A stretch of DNA of 64,000 bases, from positions 944,139 through 1,008,138 of the forward strand of contig CAWGTF010000010.1 of assembly GCA_963825425.1 (NCBI GenBank), read 5' to 3'. Shown in pieces: positions 26,113-35,050 of this stretch. How positions within the stretch are numbered: the stretch's first letter is position 1; each line of letters opens with the position of its first letter. The position numbers and the translations under genes were made by a program. The stretch comes from PALSA-607 sp963825425. Its GTDB lineage: Bacteria > Actinomycetota > Actinomycetes > Acidothermales > Acidothermaceae. The notes under the pieces were generated by a model, which did no database searches, had not been told where the DNA came from, and saw nothing but the letters and a program-made list of their open reading frames with translations.

Positions 26113-27240
26113 CTAGCGCAGTCCGGTCGGTCGCCGCAACGCGGTCTGGATCAATCGGTCGAGCAACGCCGGGTAGTCGAGGCCGCTCGCCGCCCAGACC
26201 CGCGGGAAGACTGAGGTCGGCGTGAACCCGGGCATGGTGTTGACCTCATTGACGAGCACCCGCTGAGCCGGCGTGATGAAGAAGTCGACCCTCGCGAGCC
26301 CTTCACACGACAACGCCTCGAACGCCATCGCGGCGAGTCGCCGGATCTGCGCCTCGACATCGGCTGGCAGCTCTGCGGGGACCGCGATGTCGGTATCGAG
26401 GTCGAGGTACTTCGCCTCAAAGTCGTAGAACTCGCGGTCGCGTACCGTGATTTCGGCCGCGAGGCTGACCTCCGGCGGGCCACCATCGATGCCTTCCAGC
26501 ACGCCGACCTCGATCTCTCGACCCTCGACCATCGCTTCGACGATCACTTTCGGGTCGCTGCGCCGGGCCAGTTCGATGGCGTCCTTGAGTTCGCCAACGT
26601 CGTGCACCTTGCTGATGCCGATGCTCGAGCCGCCGCGAGCGGGCTTCACGAATACCGGAAAGCCCAAGCTGATAACCGATTCGCGCACCGCCGACGGATC
26701 GTCGTCCCACTCACGCGGCCGCACGACTACGTGCGGGATGTCAGGCAGCCCGCCGCCGTGCAGCACCAGCTTCATGTAGTGCTTGTCCATCGCGACCGCT
26801 GACGACAGCACGCCAGCGCCGACGTACGGAATCCCGGCAAGCTCAAGCAGACCTTGAATGGTGCCGTCCTCGCCGTAGGGGCCGTGCAGCAGCGGGAGCA
26901 CGACATCGACGTCGGCGAGAACGCGCGGAACCGCGCCGGGTTCGGAGACGACGAGCTCGGGCGCGGTCGGGTCGGCGGCGAGCACGACGGACGCGTCGGA
27001 CGAGCCAACCTCAGGCAAATGGTCGCCGTGGATCTGGAATGCAGCCGGATCAGCGGATGCCAGCACCCAGCGACCTTCGCGAGTAATACCGATCGGCACC
27101 ACGTCGTAACGCTGCGGGTCGAGCGCGGCCAGCACGCTGCCTGCGGTTATGCAGGAGATGGAGTGCTCGGTGCTGCGGCCGCCGAACAGAACGGCAACCC
27201 GCAACTTGTGGTCGTTGCGCTGGCCCGGCTCCGTCTCCAC
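26113..27240 (-). CDS. ddl: D-alanine--D-alanine ligase
   Basis: ATP-grasp ligase making the D-Ala-D-Ala dipeptide for peptidoglycan. 375 residues, intact. N-terminal RVAVLFGGRSTEHSISCITA; ATP-grasp regions LPLLHGPYGEDGTIQGLLEL, FVKPARGGSSIGISKV and metal ligands in RVDFFITPAQRVLVNEVNTM. Ends PALLDRLIQTALRR. Lies directly downstream of gpsA in transcription, with 10 bases between. Confidence 0.97.
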   Translation of the reverse strand: METEPGQRNDHKLRVAVLFGGRSTEHSISCITAGSVLAALDPQRYDVVPIGITREGRWVLASADPAAFQIHGDHLPEVGSSDASVVLAADPTAPELVVSEPGAVPRVLADVDVVLPLLHGPYGEDGTIQGLLELAGIPYVGAGVLSSAVAMDKHYMKLVLHGGGLPDIPHVVVRPREWDDDPSAVRESVISLGFPVFVKPARGGSSIGISKVHDVGELKDAIELARRSDPKVIVEAMVEGREIEVGVLEGIDGGPPEVSLAAEITVRDREFYDFEAKYLDLDTDIAVPAELPADVEAQIRRLAAMAFEALSCEGLARVDFFITPAQRVLVNEVNTMPGFTPTSVFPRVWAASGLDYPALLDRLIQTALRRPTGLR

Positions 27241-27250
27241 GACGCCGACC

Positions 27251-28258
27251 CTACTGCGTGTGCCGCTCTGCCTTCGCGGTCCGACCCATCAGCATGGCGA
27301 CCCCATCGCCTGGCTGCATCTGCTCGTACAGGACCGACACGACGACATCGATGATCGGTACCTCGATGTCGTGCTTGTGGGCCAGCTCGAGGATCGACTT
27401 GGACGACATGACCCCCTCGGCCGTCGTCGTGGTCGCCGCAAGCGCGTCCTCGACACTCATGCCGCGACCCAGGTGCTCACCGACGCTGCGGTTGCGTGAC
27501 AGCGGGCTCGAACACGTTGCGACCAGGTCGCCCAAGCCGGCCAGGCCGGAAAACGTGTGCGGGTCAGCACCCAGAGCCACCCCGAGACGTGCCGTTTCAG
27601 CGAGGCCGCGGGTGATCAGCGACGCTTTCGAGTTGTCGCCGAAGCCCATCCCGTCGGCGATCCCCACGGCGAGCGCGATCACGTTCTTCACCGCCCCAGC
27701 CAGCTCGCAGCCCACGACATCTGTGTTGGTGTACGGCCTGAAGTAACCGGTCTGGCAGGCCATTTGCAGACGCTCCGCGTTTTCGGCGTCCGTGCATGCA
27801 ACGACCGCGGCCCCCGGCTGCCGCTCGGCAATCTCTCGGGCGAGGTTCGGACCAGTGACGACGGCAACCCGTTGCGCTGGGACGTCGGCAACCTCGCTGA
27901 TGACCTCACTCATCCGCTTCGTAGTGCCAAGCTCGACACCCTTGATCAGGCTGACCAGCAGGGCATCGGCCGGGAACAACGGCGCCCAGACTGCGAGGTT
28001 CGCCCGTAGCGTCTGGGCTGGGATCGCGAGCACGACGAGGTCGGCGCCGGCGAGTGCCTCGGCAGGATCGAGCGTGGCTCGGACGTCGTCCGGGAGCTCA
28101 ATACCCTCGTGGTACCAGGGATTGTGGTGCTGGCTGTTGATCGACTCGACGATTTCGGGACGCCGACCGCAGAGCACCGTCTGCGTGCCGGCGTCGGACA
28201 ACACCATGCCGAAGGCGGTGCCCCACGAGCCGGTACCGAAGATCGCGGCTTTGGTCAC
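27251..28258 (-). CDS. gpsA: NAD(P)+-dependent glycerol-3-phosphate dehydrogenase
   Basis: Makes sn-glycerol-3-phosphate for phospholipids. 335 residues, intact. Nucleotide site AAIFGTGSWGTAFGMVLSDA; catalytic Lys in GCELAGAVKNVIALAVGIAD; substrate region TFSGLAGLGDLVATCSSPLS. GTG start overlaps the plsC stop (GTGA), so acyltransferase and dehydrogenase are translationally coupled, a sensible pairing for phosphatidic acid synthesis. Confidence 0.97.
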   Translation of the reverse strand: MTKAAIFGTGSWGTAFGMVLSDAGTQTVLCGRRPEIVESINSQHHNPWYHEGIELPDDVRATLDPAEALAGADLVVLAIPAQTLRANLAVWAPLFPADALLVSLIKGVELGTTKRMSEVISEVADVPAQRVAVVTGPNLAREIAERQPGAAVVACTDAENAERLQMACQTGYFRPYTNTDVVGCELAGAVKNVIALAVGIADGMGFGDNSKASLITRGLAETARLGVALGADPHTFSGLAGLGDLVATCSSPLSRNRSVGEHLGRGMSVEDALAATTTTAEGVMSSKSILELAHKHDIEVPIIDVVVSVLYEQMQPGDGVAMLMGRTAKAERHTQ

Positions 28259-28971
28259 GCAGCACTCACCGGCTTGGCCTCGAAGAAGGTCGCGGGCGGC
28301 TGCTCACCGCGAATGTCGGCGAGCAGCTCGGTCACTCGGGTCATCAGCAGATCGGTGATCTCGCGCAGTACGTCGGGGGTAGGTTCGCATCCCTTGAATC
28401 GGGAGAGATCGAGTGGCTCGCCGGCGAGCGCGTCGACCCGCTTGCGTGGGAACGGGTGCGGGCGCTTCGAGCCATAGCGCAGGATCGCCTGCGTCCCCCA
28501 GTGCGCCATCGGAATGACCGGCACGTCGAGGTCGAGCACGAGACGAGCTACCCCCGTCTTGGCCAGCATCGGCCAGCCGTTCGGGTCGCGGGTGCAGGTG
28601 CCTTCCGGGTAGATGATCACGCACTCCCCCGCGACCAACGCGGCCTCGGCATCACGCAGCGAATTCGCCGCATCGCGGGTCCGGCGGTAGACCGGGATCT
28701 GACCCGCCTTCCGCAGCAGCATGCCGATAACGGGCGCCTTGAACAACTCCGACTTGGCAAGGAAACTCGGCGTCCGGCGGACGCCGTCGTAGATCGCGTG
28801 AGACAGCGTGACCGGGTCGAGAATCGTCACGTGGTTGGCGACAATCAGCACCCCGCCGTCGCGCGGGATGTTCTCCAAACCGCGCCAGTTCGGCTTCGTC
28901 GACATCCACAAGAAGGGCTTCGCGATCGCCGCGCACACGCGAAACCACCGAAGGTGCTTGCCTGATCGCAC
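28255..28971 (-). CDS. plsC: 1-acyl-sn-glycerol-3-phosphate acyltransferase
   Basis: Membrane-associated acyltransferase forming phosphatidic acid. 238 residues. Catalytic block I NHVTILDPVTLS (NHx4D), block II PSFLAKSELFKAPVIGMLL, block III CVIIYPEGTCTRDPNGWPML, block IV VPVIPMAHWG are all present. Ends with a short Ala/Pro tail. First gene of a plsC-gpsA-ddl run; the 111-base gap to cofC holds the divergent promoter and a GACACCG/CGGTGTC inverted repeat. Confidence 0.94.
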   Translation of the reverse strand: MRSGKHLRWFRVCAAIAKPFLWMSTKPNWRGLENIPRDGGVLIVANHVTILDPVTLSHAIYDGVRRTPSFLAKSELFKAPVIGMLLRKAGQIPVYRRTRDAANSLRDAEAALVAGECVIIYPEGTCTRDPNGWPMLAKTGVARLVLDLDVPVIPMAHWGTQAILRYGSKRPHPFPRKRVDALAGEPLDLSRFKGCEPTPDVLREITDLLMTRVTELLADIRGEQPPATFFEAKPVSAA

Positions 28972-29082
28972 CCGCTGCTCTCCTGTCGTCGACCCTTGAC
29001 ACCGGCCGACGGTGTCGCCCCATCAGTGTCCCGTGCGGGCCTCGGCAGTGTCGAGTCGGACCGGCAGGTAGCGTCCGCACCG

Positions 29083-29748
29083 ATGAACACCTCCAGCCCG
29101 AAGACGCCGAGCCCGGACGACGTGGGCTGGGTCGTCGTTGTACCGGCCAAGCCACTGGCTACGGCGAAATCAAGACTGGCGGACGCCGCGGGCAACCGCC
29201 GTCCCGACCTGGCCCTGGCGATGCTGCTCGACACGGTCGAGGCAACGTTGCGCGCCAACCACGTCGTGGCGGTTCTGGTGGTCACCGACGACGACCTGAT
29301 TGCGGCAGCGGCGGCCGACCTCGGCGCAATCGTCGTTGCCGACCTGCCCGGCGAGGGGCTCAACAGCGCCTTCCGATACGGCATCGAGGTGGCTACCACC
29401 CGATACCCCGGCACCGGCGTGGCGTTGCTCGCGGGCGACCTACCGGCTTTGCGGTCGCGCGGAGCTCGAGGTCGCCCTCGCTGTCGCCGCGTCGTCGGCC
29501 GGCGTGGTCTGCGTCGCCGATCGCGAGCAGGTCGGCACCACAATGCTCGCGTCGCGTTCGCCAGCCCAGTTGCGCCCTGCGTTCGGAGCGGAATCGTTCG
29601 CACGACATCTCGCCCTCGATGCGATCGCGCATCGAGTGACGAATTCGGAGGGCTCAGGTGCGATGTCGACGACGAGGCCGGACTGCGTGCCGCGGTCAGG
29701 CTAGGTGTGGGAACCAGAACAGCCGCGACCGTCTCCGGCCCAAAGTGA
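29083..29748 (+). CDS. cofC: 2-phospho-L-lactate/phosphoenolpyruvate guanylyltransferase (frameshifted)
   Basis: F420 biosynthesis nucleotidyltransferase (CofC/FbiD) that activates the three-carbon acid with GTP. N-terminal WVVVVPAKPLATAKSRLADA, then VVTDDDLIAAAAADLGAIVV, DLPGEGLNSAFRYGIE and GVALLAGDLPALRS. A slip near 29455 and another near 29660 are crossed to include VVCVADREQVGTTMLASRSP and DVDDEAGLRAAVRLGVGTRT. Its location between plsC and hupB matches Rv2983. Presence implies the organism makes F420; no other F420 gene is in the window. Confidence 0.88.
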   Translation: MNTSSPKTPSPDDVGWVVVVPAKPLATAKSRLADAAGNRRPDLALAMLLDTVEATLRANHVVAVLVVTDDDLIAAAAADLGAIVVADLPGEGLNSAFRYGIEVATTRYPGTGVALLAGDLPALRSRGARGRPRCRRVVGRRGLRRRSRAGRHHNARVAFASPVAPCVRSGIVRTTSRPRCDRASSDEFGGLRCDVDDEAGLRAAVRLGVGTRTAATVSGPK

Positions 29749-29749
29749 A

Positions 29750-29794
29750 ATCGTGTGCGTTTACTGCCCTTGGAGGGCGGTAAACGCACACGAT
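29750..29794. terminator. Long bidirectional hairpin between cofC and hupB
   Basis: ATCGTGTGCGTTTACTGCCC pairs with GGGCGGTAAACGCACACGAT: a 20-base stem with one T-G wobble around a five-base loop. It begins two bases after the cofC stop and ends before the convergent hupB stop. No long T-run follows on either strand, so it may act as a structural or Rho-assisted terminator for both genes. Confidence 0.7.
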
Positions 29795-29809
29795 CTCGAT
29801 GAAGCCTTC

Positions 29810-30346
29810 TTAGGCCTTCTTCGCGGGGGCCTTCTTCGCCGGTGCAGCCTTCTTCACTGCTGCCTTCGCTGGTGCGGCCTTCTTGGCCGGTGCGGCCTTC
29901 TTCACCGCTGCCTTCGCTGGTGCGGCCTTCTTGGCCGGTGCGGCCTTCTTCACCGCAGCCTTCGCCGGTGCAGCCTTCTTCACCGCAGCCTTCGCCGGTG
30001 CGGCCTTCTTGACGGCGGTCTTCACCGCAGCCTTGACCGGCGCGGCCTTCGCCGGCGCAGCCAACTTCACCGCGCCGCTAACGACACCCTTGAGGTGGGT
30101 GCCCGGCCGGAACTTCGGTACCGAGGTCTTCTTGACCTTGACCCGCGCACCAGTGGCCGGGTTGCGGGCAAGACGCGCCGCCCGCTCGACCTTCTCGAAG
30201 ATGCCGAAGCCGGTAATGGCGACCTTCTCGCCCTTCGCCACGGTTCTGGTGATGGTGTCGATGACGGCCTCAACCGCCTCGGTTGCTGCTTTCTTGTTAT
30301 CTCCCAGGCGAGTGGAGATGGAGTCGATCAGCTCCGCCTTGTTCAC
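29810..30346 (-). CDS. hupB: HU DNA-binding protein with Lys/Ala/Pro tail
   Basis: Nucleoid protein of the mycobacterial HupB/HLP type, 178 residues. The HU core is VNKAELIDSISTRLGDNKKA to SVPKFRPGTHLKGVVSGAV with the DNA-contact arm RLARNPATGARVKVKK. It is followed by an 80-residue tail of degenerate AAPAKKA / AAVKK units, like histone H1, known in mycobacteria to compact DNA and to be acetylated. The GTG start follows GGAGGA four bases upstream. A plausible promoter lies 50-75 bases upstream. Confidence 0.96.
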   Translation of the reverse strand: MNKAELIDSISTRLGDNKKAATEAVEAVIDTITRTVAKGEKVAITGFGIFEKVERAARLARNPATGARVKVKKTSVPKFRPGTHLKGVVSGAVKLAAPAKAAPVKAAVKTAVKKAAPAKAAVKKAAPAKAAVKKAAPAKKAAPAKAAVKKAAPAKKAAPAKAAVKKAAPAKKAPAKKA

Positions 30347-30392
30347 GTGCTCCTCCGAATGATGTTGTCGAGTGCACACCCGACTCGGGGTG

Positions 30393-30421
30393 AACCTAGG
30401 CCCCGCGCGCGCTCAAAACAA
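30393..30421 (-). promoter_or_regulatory. Probable hupB promoter
   Basis: On the minus strand TTGTTT (-35) is separated by 17 bases from TAGGTT (-10), located upstream of the hupB GTG. The -35 shares TTG with the sigma-A consensus; assignment is by inspection. Confidence 0.4.
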
Positions 30422-30489
30422 CGACCGCGAAGAAGAATTTCCTTGTGTCGCGGAAAATCTGGGCTAAAACCCGGCCCACGACCCACGCG

Positions 30490-31092
30490 TCACACTGCTG
30501 ACGGCACCGTTCGCGGCTTCCATGCGGGCCGATGCGACTCGAATTCGTCGACATCGTCGACATGACGCAGCGTGAGCCCGATGTCATCGAAGCCCTCCAT
30601 GAGCCGCCACCGCGTGTAGTCGTCGATCTCGAAAGGCAAGACGACAGCTGCGTAGCGAACCTCGTCGGGCGACGAGATCGACCGTGATCTGCGTCTGCGG
30701 GATCGGCCTCGATCGCCGTCCACAGCGCTTCAACGTCGGCTTCGTTGATCAATACGGTCAGCAGGCCGCCCTTCAACGAGTTTCCCCTGAAGATGTCCGC
30801 GAACCTGGGTGAGATGACGGCCTTGAAGCCGTAGTTCTGCAACGCCCACACCGCATGCTCGCGCGACGATCCGGTCCCGAAGTCGGGGCCCGCGACCAGG
30901 ACGTCGGCGCCCGCGTACTGCGGTTGATTCAGTACGAAGTCGGGGTCGGCCCGCCATGCCGCGAACAGGCCGTCCTCGAATCCGGTGCGGGTGACCCGCT
31001 TCAGGTACACGGCCGGGATGATCTGGTCGGTGTCGACGTTGGTGCGACGCAAGCGGCAGCCCGCGACCCGTGTGCGTCGTGAACTTCTCCAT
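30490..31092 (-). CDS. leuD: 3-isopropylmalate dehydratase small subunit (frameshifted)
   Basis: Small subunit that with LeuC isomerises isopropylmalate in leucine synthesis. ATG gives MEKFTTHTG; after a slip near 31065 the frame carries NVDTDQIIPAVYLKRVTRTG, then VLVAGPDFGTGSSREHAVWA (swivelling-domain loop) and GFKAVISPRFADIFRGNSLK; a second slip near 30680 leads to VVLPFEIDDYTRWRLMEGFD. About 200 residues, as expected. It starts 45 bases after the leuC stop. Confidence 0.93.
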
Positions 31093-31137
31093 CTGGAATC
31101 TCCCGGGACTAGATGCGTCGGTACGCAGGGCGAGGGG

Positions 31138-32538
31138 TCAGTCGAGATCGGACGGCGCCGACAGGTGCCCGGTGACAGCGGTGGCCGCCGCGACGAGTGG
31201 CGACACCAGATGGGTGCGGCCACCTTTGCCCTGCCGGCCTTCGAAGTTGCGGTTCGAGGTCGACGCCGACCGCTCGCCCGGCGCGAGTTGGTCGGGGTTC
31301 ATGCCGAGGCACATCGAACAGCCGGCGCTGCGCCACTGCGCGCCCGCCTCGGTGAAGATCTTGTCGAGCCCTTCGGACTCGGCTTGTGCCTTCACCGCCA
31401 TCGAACCGGGCACGACGAGCACCCGCACGGAGTCCGCAACCTTGCGCCCCGTCAGGACGGCGGCCGCAGCGCGCAGGTCTTCGATGCGCCCGTTCGTGCA
31501 CGATCCGAGAAACACGGTGTCGACCTTGATGTCACGCAGCTTCGTGCCGGCCTGCAGGCCCATGTATTCCAGCGCACGTTCGACGCTGCCCCGCTCGCCT
31601 GCGTCGGCGATCGTCGAGGGGTCCGGAACGCTGGAGCCGAGTGGCGCTCCCTGTCCAGGATTGGTGCCCCACGTGACGAACGGCGTCAGCTCCGCGGCGT
31701 CCAGCACGACATCGACATCGAACGTCGCGTCGTCGTCGGTCACCAAGCTGCGCCAGTGCGCGACCGCAGCGTCCCAGTCGTCGCCGCTCGGAGCATGCGG
31801 GCGACCCTTCAGGTAGGCGAAGGTCGTCTCGTCCGGAGCGATCATGCCGGCCCGGGCGCCTGCTTCGATCGACATGTTGCACACGGTCATGCGGGCTTCC
31901 ATCGAGAGCGCGCGGATCGCCTCGCCGCGGTATTCGATGACGTAGCCCTGCCCGCCGCCGGTGCCGATCTTCGCGATCACCGCGAGGATGATGTCCTTGC
32001 TCGTCACCCCGTCCGGTAGAACGCCGTTGACGGTGATGCCCATCGTCTTGGGGCGGTACTGCGGCAACGTCTGGGTTGCAAGTACGTGCTCGACTTCGCT
32101 GGTGCCGATGCCGAATGCCAGGGCTCCGAAAGCGCCGTGGGTCGACGTGTGGGAGTCGCCGCACACGATGGTCATGCCCGGTTGCGTGAGACCGAGCTGC
32201 GGGCCAATGACGTGGACGATCCCCTGAGACGCGTCGCCCATCGGGTACAGGCGGATGCCGAACTCGGCACAGTTGCGTCGCAACGTGTCGACCTGCGTGC
32301 GCGACACCGGATCGGCAATCGGCTGATCGATGTCGGTGGTCGGCACGTTGTGGTCTTCGGTCGCGATCGTGAGATCGGGCCGCCGAACCGGGCGACCGGC
32401 CAGTCGCAGGCCGTCGAACGCCTGCGGGCTGGTGACCTCGTGGACCAGGTGCATGTCGACGTAGATCAGGTCAGGCTCCCCCTCGGCGTGTCGCACCACG
32501 TGCTCGTCCCAGACCTTCTCCGCCATCGTCGCGCCCAT
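31138..32538 (-). CDS. leuC: 3-isopropylmalate dehydratase large subunit
   Basis: Aconitase-family iron-sulfur enzyme of leucine synthesis, 466 residues, intact. Starts MGATMAEKVWDEHVVRHAEG; an inner ATG at MAEKVW is also possible. Substrate/cluster motifs: VCGDSHTSTHGAFGALAFGI, FLGSCTNGRIEDLRAAAAVL with the first cluster Cys, and SAGCSMCLGMNPDQL with the other two. Ends with the R/K-rich NFEGRQGKGGRTHLVSPLVA region. Divergent from an IclR-family regulator across a 61-base gap containing a palindrome. Confidence 0.97.
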   Translation of the reverse strand: MGATMAEKVWDEHVVRHAEGEPDLIYVDMHLVHEVTSPQAFDGLRLAGRPVRRPDLTIATEDHNVPTTDIDQPIADPVSRTQVDTLRRNCAEFGIRLYPMGDASQGIVHVIGPQLGLTQPGMTIVCGDSHTSTHGAFGALAFGIGTSEVEHVLATQTLPQYRPKTMGITVNGVLPDGVTSKDIILAVIAKIGTGGGQGYVIEYRGEAIRALSMEARMTVCNMSIEAGARAGMIAPDETTFAYLKGRPHAPSGDDWDAAVAHWRSLVTDDDATFDVDVVLDAAELTPFVTWGTNPGQGAPLGSSVPDPSTIADAGERGSVERALEYMGLQAGTKLRDIKVDTVFLGSCTNGRIEDLRAAAAVLTGRKVADSVRVLVVPGSMAVKAQAESEGLDKIFTEAGAQWRSAGCSMCLGMNPDQLAPGERSASTSNRNFEGRQGKGGRTHLVSPLVAAATAVTGHLSAPSDLD

Positions 32539-32568
32539 GAACCCGCTCCACTTCGCTGAGAAACTTGC

Positions 32569-32585
32569 GTCTCGCATGTTGAGAC
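32569..32585. promoter_or_regulatory. Palindromic operator candidate between leuC and the IclR regulator
   Basis: GTCTC-gcatgtt-GAGAC, a perfect five-base inverted repeat with a seven-base spacer, lies in the 61-base divergent intergenic region, just where an IclR-type repressor would control leuCD and itself. Confidence 0.5.
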
Positions 32586-32599
32586 GGCAGTATCAGTAC

Positions 32600-33314
32600 A
32601 TGGACGAGTCTAGCGGTGTTGGCGTTTTGGACAAGTCGGTAGCCGTACTTTCCGCGCTGGAAGCCGGCCCCGCCTCGCTCGCGAGCCTTGTCGCGCTCAC
32701 CGGGCTGCCGCGACCAACCGCGCATCGGCTGGCGGTTGCCCTCGAGCGACACCGGCTGGTGGCCCGAGACAGCGAAGGCAGGTTCGTGCTGGGCGCCCGG
32801 CTTGCCGAGCTCGCGGCAGCTGGCGGCGAGGATCGGCTGATCGCGGTCAGCGGCCCGGTGCTCGCAAAGTTGCGCGACGCGACGGGTGAGAGCACGCAGC
32901 TCTACCGGCGGCAGGGCGACGTCCGGGTGTGCGTGGCAGCCGCCGAACTCCCTGCCGGGCTGCGCAACACGGTGCCGATCGGCACCCGCCTGCCACTAAC
33001 GGCGGGATCGGCCGCACAGGTGCTGCTGGCCTGGGAGGACGCCGAACGTTTGCACCGTGGCGTGGCGACGGCTGTCTTCGGCGCGCAGACCCTGGCACGG
33101 GTCCGCAGGCAGGGCTGGGCAGCCAGCGTCGCCGAACGCCAGCCAGGCGTCGCGTCGGTGTCGGCTCCGGTCCGTTCGGCGGCCGGTCGGGTCGATCGCG
33201 GCCGTGTCGGTGTCGGGACCCATCGAGCGGCTGTCCCGCAACCCGGGGCGCCTGCACGCGCGCGCCGTCGTCGCGGCCGGCGAGGCCATCAGCCGCAGCC
33301 TGCTACGGCCCTAG
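32600..33314 (+). CDS. IclR-family regulator of leuCD (NdgR-type; frameshifted)
   Basis: Transcription factor resembling NdgR/LtbR, which in Streptomyces and Corynebacterium control leucine and other amino-acid genes. The ATG giving MDESSGVGVLDKSVAVLSAL is chosen. Winged helix: ASLVALTGLPRPTAHRLAVA. Effector domain: GESTQLYRRQGDVRVCVAAA, TVPIGTRLPLTAGSAAQVLL and, after a slip near 33180, SIAAVSVSGPIERLSRNPGR ending AISRSLLRP. About 237 residues, family-normal. Divergent arrangement with leuC supports autoregulation and leuCD control. Confidence 0.9.
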
Positions 33315-33321
33315 CGATCGA

Positions 33322-35050
33322 TCAGCTCGACGCGGCAGATCCCAACGTGATCGACGTCGTTGCGGTCTGACCGCGCTCGGAAATAGGTGATCGTCACAAC
33401 CGAGTTCGGGACCGCCGCGTGAGTCGCCGCGATCAGCGAGTCGGCATCGACGATGGTCCGGTTACCGAACTTGATGATGATGTCGCTGACCTGGATGCCC
33501 GCCTTCGATGAGGGGCCGCCGGCGGTGACACTGACGACCTTGGCGCCGTTCGGCGTGTGCAGGTTGGCGTCCGAGGAATCCTGTAGGCCAATACCAAGAA
33601 CCGCGTGGGTCGCGTGGCCAGTCTTCTCGAGTTCGCCGACGACGCGCTGTGCCTCGTCGATAGGGATCGAGAACCCGACGCCGATGCTGCCGGACTGTGC
33701 GCCGGGTCCGCCCTGACCCTGGTCGAGCGTCGCGATGGCGGAGTTGACGCCGACGACGCGGCCGGTCATGTCGACGAGAGGCCCGCCGGAGTTGCCGGGG
33801 TTGATCGCCGCGTCGGTCTGGATGGCATCGAGCACGGTTGGCGTGGCGCCACTCGTACCCCCGGTGCCGTCGCAACTTTGGGTACACACCGGGCGATTCA
33901 GCGAGCTCACGATGCCCGACGTCACCGTGTTCGACAGGCCAAGGGGTGAGCCGATCGCGATCACCTGCTGCCCGACAACGAGCGTCGAGTCGCTGCCAAG
34001 GCTGGCCGGATGGAGACCCGTCACGCCGGCCGCCTTGATGACGGCGAGATCGGTGGTCGGGTCACGCCCGACGATGCTCGCCTTGACAGTGCGTCCGTCG
34101 TCGAGAGTGACCGCGATGACACCGGAAGTAGCGGCACCTTCGACGACGTGATTGTTCGTCAGGATCTCGCCGTCGGAGCTCAAAACGATGCCGGTACCTT
34201 CGTCGCCCGCATCTGTTGTCGTGACGATGATGGAGACCACCGACGGCAGCAGCTTCGCCGCGATCTGAGCGACCGATCCTGCGGGCAGGCTCACGACCGC
34301 CTGTGGCGCGACGACAGGCTGTGCGGGCGTCTGGACCACTGCCTGCTGCGTGGGGTTCTTCTTCGTCGCGGCGACCAGGCCGCCCGCGACAAGGGCGCCT
34401 ATCAATGCAGCGATTGCCGCGACCACCAACAACGACGGCCATCCCCCGCGCCGACCATCGCGAGTCACCCGCGGATCGCTCGCCGGGGCGTTGTACGGCG
34501 GCGCCGGCACCCCCGGAGCGTAGTCGGCGGCGAATAGCTAGGCGGCGCTCCGTATGCCGGCTGCGAGGGGTAGCTGGGCGGCGCTGCGTAACTCGGCGGC
34601 GAGTAGCTCGGCGGCGGCGAGAAGTGGGGCTGGGCATAACCCGGCGGTGCGAAATTCGGGGCCGCGAAGATTCGGGGCCCCGAGGCCTGGGGCACCGTAT
34701 TGCGAGGGCGCCGGAGGCTCGGGCACGGTGTAGGGGGGCGGCGGGAGGGCGTAGCCGGGAGCGCCGTTCTCGGGCTTCGCGTAAGGAAATGGGCCGAGGT
34801 AGGGATCGGCGCCGTATCGCGGGGCAGCGGGCGCCTTCGGAGCGTCGGACGCCGTCACATCGGTTGCCGTTGAGTCCGCCGCTGTCGAATCGGACGCCGT
34901 TGAATCGGACGCAAGTGAATCAGTCCGCGCCGGATCAGGGTCTGTTGTCGTAGCCGCGACCGGAACGGTCGGCGGCTCGGCAGGCTCCTGCAGTTGCTCG
35001 CTCGGGGATGCCCACCAGGGACGCTGCTGGCTGCCGCCGTCCTCACTCAT
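33322..35050 (-). CDS. HtrA/PepD-type membrane serine protease with PDZ domain (frameshifted)
   Basis: Envelope protease. Order: an acidic Ser/Thr/Asp-rich start (MSEDGGSQQRPWWASPSEQL), a long Pro/Tyr-rich cytosolic region (YAQPHFSPPPSYSPPSYAAP), one membrane helix (LLVVAAIAALIGALVAGGLV), a trypsin-like domain with the His in TNNHVVEG, Asp in DPTTDLAVIKA and Ser in INPGNSGGPLVDMTG, and a PDZ domain (GLQDSSDANLHTPNGAKVVS, KAGIQVSDIIIKFGNRTI). Slips near 34650-34510 and 33390 are crossed; the last restores a normal end GQTATTSITLGSAASS. The ATG lies inside the 3' end of the sensor kinase gene, so it forms an RR-HK-protease operon like mprA-mprB-pepD. Confidence 0.9.

Noticed and set aside
28997..29015. 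GACACCG/CGGTGTC inverted repeat between plsC and cofC as a regulator site
   Set aside because: Short seven-base arms in GC-rich sequence; likely to occur by chance and no cognate regulator is adjacent.
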